The position numbers were made by a program, and so were the translations under genes. Below the pieces are notes generated by a model. It was given only the letters and a program-made list of their open reading frames with translations. It made no database searches and was not told the origin of the DNA. From Bdellovibrionales bacterium (lineage in GTDB: Bacteria > Bdellovibrionota > Bdellovibrionia > Bdellovibrionales > UBA1609): 64,000 bases of DNA. Location: positions 1-64,000 of the forward strand of contig JADZEO010000134.1 in the NCBI GenBank assembly GCA_020850475.1, in the 5' to 3' direction. Positions 16,266 to 25,250 of this stretch are shown one piece after another; position 1 is the stretch's first letter; each line of letters opens with the position of its first letter.

Positions 16266-16583
16266 ATGAAGATTTCCAAGCTGTTAACATTGGGATTGAT
16301 GGTAGTTGCTCTTAGTAGCGCAACAGCGTTTGCCCAGGAAGAAGATTGGCCGGCTGAAGAAGAAGGCGCCGCCGTCGAAGATGGCGCGGCTCCGGCCGAA
16401 GCTCCGGCTGCTGATGACGCTGCTGAAGCGGCTCCTGAAGAAGAGGCGGCTCCGGCGGAAGAAGAAGCTCCAAAGCCAAAAGCTGCTGCAAAAAAAGCCG
16501 AAAAGAAGGCAAAAAAAGAGGCTAAGAAACAAGCCAAGAAAGAAAAACACAGCAAGAAAGCGAAGAAGAAAAAATCAACTTGA
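16266..16583 (+). CDS. Secreted Ala/Glu then Lys-rich low-complexity protein
   Basis: This 105-residue protein has a signal peptide (MKISKLLTLGLMVVALSSATAFA) and a mature part of two opposite halves: about 45 residues rich in Glu, Asp, Ala and Pro, then about 35 residues rich in Lys and Ala (KKAEKKAKKEAKKQAKKEKH). GGAGGAAGGA precedes the ATG; the track's start four codons earlier lies in that site. Such a charge-split chain is probably disordered; the basic tail could bind DNA, LPS, lipoteichoic-like polymers or peptidoglycan, and the acidic part could shield it. The gene ends inside a terminator hairpin and overlaps the convergent gene by 9 bp. Confidence 0.7.
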   Translation: MKISKLLTLGLMVVALSSATAFAQEEDWPAEEEGAAVEDGAAPAEAPAADDAAEAAPEEEAAPAEEEAPKPKAAAKKAEKKAKKEAKKQAKKEKHSKKAKKKKST

Positions 16584-16598
16584 GGTTGATTTTTTTGG
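16566..16598. terminator. Bidirectional terminator inside overlapping gene ends
   Basis: AAAAAATCAAC-TTGAG-GTTGATTTTTTT forms a stem with A-run and T-run on both sides, so it can stop transcripts from either strand. It covers the last codons and stop of both convergent genes (16583 on plus, 16575 on minus). Confidence 0.8.
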
Positions 16599-17066
16599 GG
16601 CGGGAACGAGATGCTTCCCGCCTGGCGATTTGCCAATCAAGAACGAGCGCGACGGATTCACCAAGAACTGTCCCTTAAGCGCTTGACGTCCCAGTAACAT
16701 ACGAAAGCCCATGATATCGCGGTTGATCAATGTGATCTCGATGGGCCACGAAAATTCACCAATCTTCAGCATGACTTCAATCACTGGTCGAATGGTCGCA
16801 ACGCCGGTTGAGCTGGTGACCCGTCGCTCGTCAATGAGTCGTGCGCGGCAGCGCTTAACGGGTTTGCGGCTGTGCTGCTTGGGATGAAGTTTAAACTCAA
16901 CATACTCGTGCCGTCCCACCGTCACGCGCTCGATGTCAGTTACGTGCAAGGCCGAAGTCCTGGCTCCCGTGTCGACCTTCACTTTGATCTTTGAAACTCC
17001 AAACTCTGGGAGCGAAGCCCACTCGCGCCAACCGATAATGGGACGTTTCTTCGCGGGTCGGCTCAT
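16575..17066 (-). CDS. Retropepsin-like protease, RimB/DUF785 (ATP-dependent zinc protease family)
   Basis: This 163-residue protein of the PF05618-type family is annotated as putative ATP-dependent zinc protease and seen next to rimK in other bacteria. The hallmark VDTGARTSALH (residues about 31-41) is the aspartic, retropepsin-like D-T-G motif, followed by the conserved basic block KRCRARLIDERRVTSSTG and RPVIEV, and NRDIMGFRMLLGRQAL, which matches the family's C-terminal motif. In RimK systems it is thought to act on or process glutamate-tailed RpsF; here no rimK is in view. It lies 4 bp after the M16 peptidase stop, so both proteases may be co-transcribed. It ends inside a shared terminator. 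Confidence 0.85.
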   Translation of the reverse strand: MSRPAKKRPIIGWREWASLPEFGVSKIKVKVDTGARTSALHVTDIERVTVGRHEYVEFKLHPKQHSRKPVKRCRARLIDERRVTSSTGVATIRPVIEVMLKIGEFSWPIEITLINRDIMGFRMLLGRQALKGQFLVNPSRSFLIGKSPGGKHLVPAPKKSTSS

Positions 17067-17070
17067 GGGC

Positions 17071-19404
17071 TTAAGCCTTTAGGCCTTCTCCAGCCGGGCT
17101 CTGGAGAGGAAAAATTTTTTTGCTTCCATCCGGACGAAGATCACCATTCTCGGCATGATCATCGGCCTGCTTCATTAACAACTGGAGCTCTTCGCTCGCT
17201 TGCCGTCCCCCTTTAATGCTAAATACAAAAGCATGGCGGGCGGTCTCAACCCAAAGCGCATCTTGCCAAATGTAGGGATGGAAGACAAAGTGGCGCCAAC
17301 CCAACTTCCACAATCGACCGGGACTCATGAGCACCAACCAATACGGCACGGCCTCTACCTTTTTGATCTCCTCAAAAGGCAGTCGAAGTGAGAAATAGGT
17401 GAGACTCTTAATGACGAGAGCGCGTTTTTCGACCATGAGTTTACGTGGGAAAAAACTGAGGGTTCCAATAAATACCGAGGTCCCCAATACGACCTCAAAC
17501 CACGGCATCAAGTAGCCGTTGTAGACCACGTGATGTCGCCACTCCAGGACTTCAGGCAAAAACCTTTCGATCAAATATCGGAGGTGGCCAAAAATAAAAA
17601 TCGCCGAACCCCAAGCAAAAATCTCCACAAGCTTAAGACCTGGATAGCGGACCTTGCGAATCCAGCGCACTCCCGCGTGATCAAAGGGACGCAGAAGCAG
17701 AAAGCGCGCAATCCAGAGGCTCATCAACAATAACGAAAACCCCAATACCCATTCATCATAACGAAACAAAACGTTGGGCACATCGAGAAACTCCATGCGC
17801 CGATTGGGGGCTAAATGTTTACTCAAGGCCTGATTAAAAGTCTCTCGATTCATCTGGAGCAGAACTTGGTAAGGTGAAGCAATGTCTTGACCATAGCGGT
17901 AGCGATACTCGCGCCAAGAGCCTGCGAGATAATGAAGTGATTCGCTATCAGATTCCACTAAGCCAAATTGCTGAATGGTGAACTCGCGGGCTTTTTCGAA
18001 TTCCTCCTCCGTCAAACCTTGCTTACGGACGCGGGCAAAGGCTTCGCGAACTGTGTTGCGGATCGCCTTATAGCCTTCGCGAGGAGCTTCGAGCTCCACG
18101 TCGGCGTGCCCCACTCCCCAATCGGTAAAGTAATTAGGCAGTACGGTGTAGGTTTGCCCTTTGCGATTGCGGATCTCCTTCATCAATTCATTGGCTAAGT
18201 ATTTGATAAAAACATGAACCGCGATTTCCTCGGCGTAGTTGAGATCATATAAGAGTGTTCCCACTTGAATTCGCGGCGTCTGATCCGAAGACAAAGCATG
18301 AACAACTTGGGGCTTACCCCGGGGCTTGGGTTTGCCCGGCCTCGGTGGGACAAGTCCGGAGCGATCGGTATCATTCTTCCAGGCCTCGAGTAGTTTGGTT
18401 TTTACTTCTGTCGGATCGATTGCGCCGGCAACATAGAGCCGCGCATTCCGCGGATAATAGTAGTGGTCGTAGAACTTCTGCACTTGCTTAAGCGAGAGAC
18501 GCCGATTCGCGAGGCGAGTTTCTTCTTCACTAAAGGCCGTGGAGTTAAGATCAATGCCAAAGTTGTATTCAAAAAAATCGGGTATCTCGAGATAGTCGAG
18601 GGTCAGATAGTGATAAATATCAAACCCTAGGAAATCATGAACGGGATGGGGCTCGCCGATTTCGAGTTGAACTTCGCGACGAGACTTTTCGAGATCTTCG
18701 ACTCGCAACAGGCGACGGAGCATCATTTTGGCATAGGTTTCGACCAACCAGGGGCCATCTTTGCGAGGGACGGTGGCGTAATATTCGGTACGGCGCTTGC
18801 CCGTAACTCCGTTGCCTTCGCCTCCCCGCTCTTGAATCACCTCAAGAAACGACATGTTGTCGGACAGTTCAGGATGACGGAACAAACTGTGCTCAAGCAA
18901 ATGGGCGACGCCGAGGTTATCACGGTCCTCGGCTCCATAGCCGACGTCCACCTCATACTGCACTTTCACCGTGCGCGCCATGCTACTTGGCGCCAAGATC
19001 ACTTCAAGTCCATTGGGTAAAGTGATAAATTCGATGTGAGCGTAGGGATCGCCCCCGGTTTTTTCGCTAGTTTCGTTCTGCGTGGCCACAGCGGCTATTG
19101 GTTCGGGATCGGTCTTTACTTCGGGAGCCAACTTAGGTTCGGCACTGCCTGTTGATTCTGTTTTGATTTTGCTCTTGGCCTTTGCCCGCTTTTTCCTTTC
19201 TTTGTCTTTCGTTCCGTCGCCAGATTCGTTCTTATTGGCAGCACTTTTGTCGGCACCAGCCGCAGCTAAGTTGACATCGCTACTTGCTTGGTTCTTGGAG
19301 CCGGCCAAAGCACGGTCCCAGTTGACCTGAGCAGTCCCCCAAACCATCATGGCTATTAAGAGGGTCCTCAAAAAATTTAATGCGCAGGTTGCTTGCCGAT
19401 TCAT
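17071..19404 (-). CDS. M16-family metallopeptidase with C-terminal membrane domain
   Basis: This 777-residue protein has an inverted zinc motif H-x-x-E-H at HLLEH (H168, E171, H172) within NLGVAHLLEHSLF and further M16 features (RTEYYATVPRKD, DHYYYPRNARLYVAG, RIQVGTLLYDLNYAE). After a low-complexity linker rich in Lys/Ala/Ser (about 35-115) come one peptidase half and an inactive half ending near residue 530. The C-terminus is unusual: about three membrane helices (WVLGFSLLLMSLWIARFLLL; IFAWGSAIFIFGHLRYL; WFEVVLGTSVFIGTLSFF) and then a soluble PH-like region. I start at MNRQATC because it opens a signal peptide; the track's start is 38 codons earlier and weakly supported. The peptidase probably faces the periplasm. 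Confidence 0.82.
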   Translation of the reverse strand: MNRQATCALNFLRTLLIAMMVWGTAQVNWDRALAGSKNQASSDVNLAAAGADKSAANKNESGDGTKDKERKKRAKAKSKIKTESTGSAEPKLAPEVKTDPEPIAAVATQNETSEKTGGDPYAHIEFITLPNGLEVILAPSSMARTVKVQYEVDVGYGAEDRDNLGVAHLLEHSLFRHPELSDNMSFLEVIQERGGEGNGVTGKRRTEYYATVPRKDGPWLVETYAKMMLRRLLRVEDLEKSRREVQLEIGEPHPVHDFLGFDIYHYLTLDYLEIPDFFEYNFGIDLNSTAFSEEETRLANRRLSLKQVQKFYDHYYYPRNARLYVAGAIDPTEVKTKLLEAWKNDTDRSGLVPPRPGKPKPRGKPQVVHALSSDQTPRIQVGTLLYDLNYAEEIAVHVFIKYLANELMKEIRNRKGQTYTVLPNYFTDWGVGHADVELEAPREGYKAIRNTVREAFARVRKQGLTEEEFEKAREFTIQQFGLVESDSESLHYLAGSWREYRYRYGQDIASPYQVLLQMNRETFNQALSKHLAPNRRMEFLDVPNVLFRYDEWVLGFSLLLMSLWIARFLLLRPFDHAGVRWIRKVRYPGLKLVEIFAWGSAIFIFGHLRYLIERFLPEVLEWRHHVVYNGYLMPWFEVVLGTSVFIGTLSFFPRKLMVEKRALVIKSLTYFSLRLPFEEIKKVEAVPYWLVLMSPGRLWKLGWRHFVFHPYIWQDALWVETARHAFVFSIKGGRQASEELQLLMKQADDHAENGDLRPDGSKKIFPLQSPAGEGLKA

Positions 19405-19727
19405 GTCCAAGTTGGCTTTTGCCGTTCGAACAAAGTCTCCCGACGAATCCACCAGCGGATTATTGGCAAATGTTAATGCTCGACTGATTTCTCGTCGTTG
19501 CAAGGTCCACCCCATCACTCTCTTTTCGGATTTATTGAATTCTCAGAATAGATCCAGCGCCGAAATCCCCGAAGCCCGAGGTCGCGGGGCACTTATCCTT
19601 GCTGAATCCTCCCCCGCCACACCCGCCAAAGGCGCGAGCAACAGGTCTTAAGACTTGTTGCCGAAATAGGTGCGTCAAAGCCGGACATAAAGGATCAAAC
19701 AGGACGGTCCAAAGGAGGTGATCCCTT
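19405..19727. other. Intergenic region with 16S-tail-like 14-mer
   Basis: This is the space between the NHL-repeat lipoprotein stop and the M16 peptidase start. It holds no credible ORF. On the minus strand, 3 bp after the NHL stop, GGATCACCTCCTTT (19711-19724) is identical to the usual 3' end of 16S rRNA, but no other rRNA sequence is next to it. The small palindrome CCCTTAAAAGGG straddles the stop. Confidence 0.5.
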
Positions 19728-22700
19728 TTAAGGGACCTTCACTTTGCGGGTCAGTCCGAGAGAGTAATCAGAAACAAACAAGGTGGCTGAGTCGATGCCG
19801 AGCACCGGAAGGGGATAGTTTAGGCTCATAAAACTTGTGGCCAAGGGAATCTCAGATGCTGGGCTCGGAATATATGCCGCTGTAACTCCGTTGTGGCTCG
19901 CATAATTAGGACTTGCAGAATCATAATCTGCGCCAGCACTGCAAACTCCGGGAAAGTAATAAGCTGTCGTCCCGCTCCCCTGAAACGGCCCACCCACGGT
20001 TCGTACGATGCCAGACGTATCCACGCACCTCACGTTGTGGTAATTGTAGTTTGAGTAACAGAATTTAATACCCACCTGAGTTACCGAATAAACGCCACTG
20101 CAAGCAGCAAGAGAGACGGCAACAACGCCATCTGAATGCGAAGTCCCGCCACAGGCGACGACATAGGACTGATCTACTGGGATGGAGTTTCCAAACAATT
20201 CCAGATCCCCAGCTAAGCGATGAAACATCACCCTCGTGTTACCCGTCACGGCGATGATGAGACCACGGTGAGTGCCGTCTTCATAGTAGGCGATCCCCTC
20301 GGGACCATTCATCCTAGCGGTATTCACTGGACCATTTAATGGACTACCAGTCGCATTTCCACAAGTACCCGCAATGGCGGTAAGATCTCCATTGGCGTCG
20401 ATTTTCTTAATGCAATGGTTCCCCGTGTCGGCAACATAAAGATTGGTTCCATCAAATGCAACTCCACTCGGGCTATTAAAGGCGCTTTGAAGGGCCGCAC
20501 CGGTGGTTGCATTCCCAGCCGTTCCATCGCCACCGATGGTTGCAACTTTACCCGTCTCAACAAAGACCCCAAACAAAGTCGCGTCGCTAGTGGAGCGATT
20601 CCAAACCCGAATCCGGTGGTTGCCATAGTCTGCCCAAACAAGATTCCCACCAAACGAAGTCGTTTTGTGAGTCAATACCAAGTTACGAGGGCCATTCATC
20701 GTCGAAGAGGTAGGCCATTCATTTTCCTCGGAACCAGCTCCCGAAGAGCCACCAATACCAACCGCCTGAGTAACTGTGCCATATCGATCGACCACTCGAA
20801 TTCGATGATTAGCAGAGTCGGCTAAAAATAGGTCTCCCGTCACTGAGTCGTAGGCCAAGCCACGCACGCTGCTCATTTTTTCACTGCCGACCTCGACCGA
20901 CCCTTGGCCGGCATTAGATCTCGTCCTGCCAGAACCATTGCCCGCCATAAGCTCAGACTTTCCATCTGAATTCTTCACTCGCCGAAAACGGTAATTGCTG
21001 TAATCGGCAATGAAAAAATCACCATTGACTGGATCATAGACTGCACTCAAAGGATTGTTGTATCTTGAAACCAGAGGCGCACCTCCCTCTAAATATCCAG
21101 CAGCCCCTTGGCCAAAGACTTTCGCAAAATTGTAAGGATCGACAGTCACTCCAGAGACAATATTTGAAGCAGTCGCATTGAAATTGAGTATACCCACGGC
21201 GTGAGCCGAATTGTTTCCGGCCGAGTTTGTCATGGGAATGACCATGAGGCCAGTCGAAGTAAGCGAAATGTGTCGCAGTCGAGCTGTTAGGGCATTGGTT
21301 GCACCCGTAATATCGACTGCTTCTCCATTCACCACTGCGACATCGGTGCCCGCGCAACTGGAACCGGCCTTACCAAGTACAATTCGCTGCATATTATTGT
21401 TAATGGTCCATGTGCCAAAGAGGGTGATCGGGCCGCCCGATAGATTGTACAACCGGACCCGACAACCAGTATACTCACCAACATAAACGTTTCCAGAGGA
21501 GTCTGAAGTTACTCCGTAGGGGCCACGTAGGACACCATTGGTCCCGTCTGTTGGACTACTTTCATTGGTGTTCGCTGGATCTCCCGCGGTGCCAGTTCCG
21601 GCAAAGGTTGTGGCAGTGAGAGTCCCAAGATCGACCCGACGAACGTGATTTGAGTCATAGCATGCCACGTACAAATAGGTACCGACAACGGTGATTCCAT
21701 ATGGCTGGTCACAGCTCGTGTTGGTGTGGACTACGGAAATCACTCCACTTGAGTCAACTTTAAACACACGACTGTTGCCATCGTTCCCTTGCGAAATGTA
21801 GAGATTGCTACCGTCCCAATGGAGCCCTCGTGGTGTATCAAGTCCAGTTCTTAAGGCCTTGTCGCGCGGACTCGCAATAGTCCCAGGAGCAATTGCAATC
21901 CCAACACCCGCCACCACCTTGATCGTATTGATTGGTACCGAAACGCCGAGTACCGTGACACTCGGACTGGTGGCGCGATTCCAAAACCAAACTGAGTGTT
22001 CATATTGGTCGGCGATGAAAACGTTGCCTTCGTTCGTCATCTCGACGGCCGAAGGGAGCACATAAATGCTAGAAGCCGAAGTCTCGGGATTTAACCCATC
22101 CCCCGCACCTGCGATACCAACATAAACGCAGGCCTTGTTGGTTTCCGAATCATTTTCCATTTTGTTACAGGCGCTGGGAAAGTGATTCACATACACCGTC
22201 CACGACTGCGTGACTTTATAGGTTCCACTGTCAGAGGCTGGGCCATCGTAAACATCCACGACCACAGTGTGATTACCAACGTCCACAGTTGCTGGAGTCC
22301 AGTTTTGACTTCCCGTTGTGGAGGTTAAGACATTTTCTTCGCCATCAAGTTTCCAAACATAGGTTAAGGTGTCGCTGTTGGGATCAGTCACCGTCACCGA
22401 AAAAGTTTGTTGGGTGGCGCGGCGTAAATTCACACTCGACGCCGAAGGGGACGCCACACTAATGACGGGTGTGCCATTGATTTTGACGGCCCACTCTTGG
22501 GTCACCTCTCCCACTTCATCGTTGATTTTTACCTTTAAGGTTTTGTCTCCCACAGTTTGTAGAGCGGCATTAAGGGAATAAGTGGGCAGGTTGCTTCCCA
22601 CCTCGACGTCATCAAGAGTCCAAGTGTAACGAAGTTCCCCTTGCCCCACGGCCACGACCAAAAAATTTTGCGTGGCGGTTGCTTTAACTACGACTGAACT

Positions 22701-22874
22701 TAATCCAGGAGAGTAGGACTGTACCGCAATACTCGCGGTCCCTCGACCTCCGTTGGAATCATCGAGGACCGTGCTAAATTCGTCTGAACTATTAGTGCAG
22801 CCCGTGCCGAGAGCCAAGAGCCCCAGGCTGATGAGAAATGCCATTGAATTTTTACTGCCCAAAATACGTCCCAT
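19728..22874 (-). CDS. Large NHL-repeat lipoprotein with Ig/PKD-like domains
   Basis: This 1048-residue exported protein has a lipobox: LISLGLLALGTGC with Cys at about residue 26. Residues about 45-230 hold two Ig/PKD-like beta domains (YTWTLDDVEVGSNLPTYSL; LTYVWKLDGEENVL). From about 250 to the end the chain has many NHL-type beta-propeller repeats, recognisable as PxGxxxDSxGNVYVxE/xxNxRxR (SSGNVYVGEYTGCRVR, LFLADSANHRIRVVD, LYVADTGNHCIKKID, FIADYSNYRFRRV). Such propellers bind proteins or sugars; several copies may give more than one propeller. The gene is on the same strand as, and 74 bp after, the MotAB-associated barrel gene, so it could be the last member of that operon or separate. No enzymatic residues seen. 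Confidence 0.8.
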   Translation of the reverse strand: MGRILGSKNSMAFLISLGLLALGTGCTNSSDEFSTVLDDSNGGRGTASIAVQSYSPGLSSVVVKATATQNFLVVAVGQGELRYTWTLDDVEVGSNLPTYSLNAALQTVGDKTLKVKINDEVGEVTQEWAVKINGTPVISVASPSASSVNLRRATQQTFSVTVTDPNSDTLTYVWKLDGEENVLTSTTGSQNWTPATVDVGNHTVVVDVYDGPASDSGTYKVTQSWTVYVNHFPSACNKMENDSETNKACVYVGIAGAGDGLNPETSASSIYVLPSAVEMTNEGNVFIADQYEHSVWFWNRATSPSVTVLGVSVPINTIKVVAGVGIAIAPGTIASPRDKALRTGLDTPRGLHWDGSNLYISQGNDGNSRVFKVDSSGVISVVHTNTSCDQPYGITVVGTYLYVACYDSNHVRRVDLGTLTATTFAGTGTAGDPANTNESSPTDGTNGVLRGPYGVTSDSSGNVYVGEYTGCRVRLYNLSGGPITLFGTWTINNNMQRIVLGKAGSSCAGTDVAVVNGEAVDITGATNALTARLRHISLTSTGLMVIPMTNSAGNNSAHAVGILNFNATASNIVSGVTVDPYNFAKVFGQGAAGYLEGGAPLVSRYNNPLSAVYDPVNGDFFIADYSNYRFRRVKNSDGKSELMAGNGSGRTRSNAGQGSVEVGSEKMSSVRGLAYDSVTGDLFLADSANHRIRVVDRYGTVTQAVGIGGSSGAGSEENEWPTSSTMNGPRNLVLTHKTTSFGGNLVWADYGNHRIRVWNRSTSDATLFGVFVETGKVATIGGDGTAGNATTGAALQSAFNSPSGVAFDGTNLYVADTGNHCIKKIDANGDLTAIAGTCGNATGSPLNGPVNTARMNGPEGIAYYEDGTHRGLIIAVTGNTRVMFHRLAGDLELFGNSIPVDQSYVVACGGTSHSDGVVAVSLAACSGVYSVTQVGIKFCYSNYNYHNVRCVDTSGIVRTVGGPFQGSGTTAYYFPGVCSAGADYDSASPNYASHNGVTAAYIPSPASEIPLATSFMSLNYPLPVLGIDSATLFVSDYSLGLTRKVKVP

Positions 22875-22948
22875 ATCGCTATTTTACCAAACTTTTATCA
22901 CCAGACCGAGCGAGGTCCAATTTATTGATAGAGCTCCATAAAAGTCTC

Positions 22949-23542
22949 TCAAAACTGAACAACTCCCCCGAGCAAGATATCAATTTGAGTCGCCTCAGAA
23001 CCATTCGGTCCGCTCAAACCGAAGTAACGGAGGACTCCAATGACACTCAACTTTTCGTTATACTGGTATTCAGTGCCAAACTTCAGGCCCATCCCGGCGT
23101 ACTGGGAGCTGACCGATTGAAAACTGCGCTGGCTAAAGAAGCCTCCAACAAATGGGCGCCACAGGGACTGCAAAACAAAAAATGCCTTACCGGAATCAGC
23201 TTCGATGTCGCCAGGGACTGAAAACGGATAGTAGTTCACTCCGGCATCGAGTCCAAAGGACAAATCTCCACCAATGACCTCGGTCGCAACCAATGAGTAA
23301 CTAATGTCAAATTCATAGTGATCCATAAAGGTGCGGCGATATCCCAAGCGATAAGACCCAAAACCGGAAATCGTCTTGGAAGATTTGTTGCGCGCGTTGG
23401 TGGCTTCAAAACTAAACCCGCCGACACTGACGTCGATTTTGTCGGCAAAGGCAGTCGAAGCAAGCAAACAAAGACCCGACACAAGTGCCCAGATCCCCCT
23501 CGCGAGCCCGATTCTTAGCCCCCCATTAGGCTGCTTGATCAT
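22949..23542 (-). CDS. Outer-membrane beta-barrel protein in motor-like operon
   Basis: This 197-residue barrel has a signal peptide (GIWALVSGLCLLASTAFA), strands such as KIDVSVGGFSFEAT, GFGSYRLGYRRTFMDHYEFDISYSL, LSFGLDAGVNYYPF and LSVIGVLRYFGL, and an end in VVQF, the C-terminal Phe expected of BAM substrates. Probably eight to ten strands. Its ATG lies inside the last codons of the FliF/FliG-like gene (17-bp overlap), so translation is probably coupled. This would place an outer-membrane part in the same operon as MotA/MotB-like proteins, as expected for an envelope-spanning machine. No named family. Confidence 0.72.
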   Translation of the reverse strand: MIKQPNGGLRIGLARGIWALVSGLCLLASTAFADKIDVSVGGFSFEATNARNKSSKTISGFGSYRLGYRRTFMDHYEFDISYSLVATEVIGGDLSFGLDAGVNYYPFSVPGDIEADSGKAFFVLQSLWRPFVGGFFSQRSFQSVSSQYAGMGLKFGTEYQYNEKLSVIGVLRYFGLSGPNGSEATQIDILLGGVVQF

Positions 23543-25250
23543 CCTTTTTGACTCCCCCGATGTCTTGCGAAATACTACTGATGACGGAGTTCACTTCGTC
23601 CGCGTGCTTTTTGTCCGACAAGTACTTATCCAAGGCTTTGCCCACCAATTCCCTTGCATCGTTAACCTGCAATGGCTCGGGAGGATTGGCGTCAAAGCGT
23701 TTGAATTTTTCGATCAACATGAATTTTTGCTTCTCACTAAAGTGTTTGTCGATCTTTGCCCGCTCGGGCTTGGGCACATTAAAAAGTGCCAAGGCCCAGG
23801 TGTCGGTCGAAATCGTCGGCGCAAACCACTGAAGCGTTTCCTCTGATTGATCAAAAATCGGAAAAAATGGTGGGCGCATTTTGTGCACCAAAGAATCATA
23901 GGGAGCGGCCCCATAAATGTCGCGCTCCTCTTGAATGTCCGTCAAACGAATGTAGTCAAGCAGCTCTTTCTCCGAGCGATAGCGCTTGAGCATTTCAAAA
24001 TCATGGAGTGGCAACACACCTTGAGCCATTCGCTGGATTTCCGCAATGCGCTCTTTGCTGAGGCGAACTCCCTTGAAGTTGGGATCAAGAATCGCGGCCC
24101 AGGATCCCGGAAAGGCCTTGCGCGACTCCGAAACCGCAATGGCCTTAGGCATATCGGCTAATAGCGCAAAGGCCTCATCTTTCGGGAGACTCTTTAAAAA
24201 CTGGGTGCGATTTTCGTTTAGGCGCCAAACCGCCAGAACGGTTTTCTCCCATTCTGCATCGTCACCTTCGCGTGGATTTTGCGTCAGTTGCTGCAAAACC
24301 TCGGTGCATTTAAAGTCCAGTACCCCAGGCGAGTGAAAGGCCTCGATCCAATAAAAGCCGGAACTGTAGGCAAAAAGTTTTTGCTGCATTTTAGCTGGAA
24401 ACTCAGCTAAGACGGCGCCCAGTTTGTGGGCGTCGGCTTTACCGAGTTGATCAAGAGCAAATATGTCTAAATGATTGGGAAAATTCTTGGCTTGCACCAA
24501 AAAACTAATGTGGTGGTTGGCCAGTTGCTTCATTTTAATCGGGTCATTAAACTTGAGCTCTTGCGTGGCCTGAGCCTTCTCCGGTTTGCGATCCATCACT
24601 GCACCGCCACCCATGCCACCGCCACCGCCACTGCCTGCACCCTGCAGTTTTAAGTCCGAAAGAGCTTTGGCAATGCGGCCCGCACTCGAACGATTGATGA
24701 TCAAGAGGCCGATCAAGAGCGACATCAGTACCGAAGATGCCACATAAATAAGAATCCACGGAACTTCTTGGGTGACCCAATCACGTCGCAGGATTTCAAC
24801 CTGATCGCGCGCAGGAGTTAAATGCAGAATCGCATAAATTCCCTCTTTCAGCTCACTAACTTCGGCTTCTTTAAGTTTGGAGGGAATTGAAATCGACACC
24901 TGAATGCGGCGCACGCGGTTGATCAAAGCCGCCAACGGAATTTGCGGATTGTCCCATTCGTCTTTGATTTCCTCAGCGCTCTCTTCATAATAGGGCAACA
25001 CTTCGTTTTGCTGATAACTGCTGCCTTGTTCACGGCGGAGAGGATCCACGCGAACAGTCACCATGTAGGGAATGTCGGGAAAGCGTGATTTGATGTAGGC
25101 CGCAGCATCTTTGTTCATACGGTCTTCAAGTTCCACCACTCTCGGGTGTTTAAGAACTTCTTGACCGATGACCGGGATGCCGGTTGACAGCACCAACATC
25201 AATAGCACCAAAAGCTTTGGACTCCTGGCCAGTTGATAAACCCACCTCAT
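23526..25250 (-). CDS. FliF/FliG-like fusion protein next to MotAB
   Basis: This 574-residue protein has an N-terminal hydrophobic helix (13-29), a periplasmic part (30-160) and a second helix (163-185). The stretch INRVRRIQVSISIPSKL...RDQVEILRRDW (110-158) resembles the last periplasmic domain of FliF just before its second membrane helix. A Gly-rich linker (204-217) leads to a long cytoplasmic part (about 240-550) whose blocks look like FliG: LFNVPKPERAKIDKHFSEKQ...VNDARELVGKALDKYL follows the FliG-C pattern of L-x-G-A-x-x-E-x-R-x-K-I...S-D-V-x-x-A-x-x-x-I. It would thus be an MS-ring/rotor piece in one chain. GAGGAGG precedes the ATG, which overlaps motB by 4 bp. Homology is by eye and moderate; a FliG-only similarity or chance helical resemblance cannot be ruled out. 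Confidence 0.6.
   Translation of the reverse strand: MRWVYQLARSPKLLVLLMLVLSTGIPVIGQEVLKHPRVVELEDRMNKDAAAYIKSRFPDIPYMVTVRVDPLRREQGSSYQQNEVLPYYEESAEEIKDEWDNPQIPLAALINRVRRIQVSISIPSKLKEAEVSELKEGIYAILHLTPARDQVEILRRDWVTQEVPWILIYVASSVLMSLLIGLLIINRSSAGRIAKALSDLKLQGAGSGGGGGMGGGAVMDRKPEKAQATQELKFNDPIKMKQLANHHISFLVQAKNFPNHLDIFALDQLGKADAHKLGAVLAEFPAKMQQKLFAYSSGFYWIEAFHSPGVLDFKCTEVLQQLTQNPREGDDAEWEKTVLAVWRLNENRTQFLKSLPKDEAFALLADMPKAIAVSESRKAFPGSWAAILDPNFKGVRLSKERIAEIQRMAQGVLPLHDFEMLKRYRSEKELLDYIRLTDIQEERDIYGAAPYDSLVHKMRPPFFPIFDQSEETLQWFAPTISTDTWALALFNVPKPERAKIDKHFSEKQKFMLIEKFKRFDANPPEPLQVNDARELVGKALDKYLSDKKHADEVNSVISSISQDIGGVKKDDQAA

Noticed and set aside
16306-16686. 126-residue Lys/Arg/Leu-rich plus-strand ORF
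   Set aside because: Frame-shifted reading of the Ala/Glu/Lys-rich gene; no signal peptide or binding site.
19711-19724. End of a 16S rRNA gene
   Set aside because: Only the last 14 bases match; no upstream 16S helices are present.
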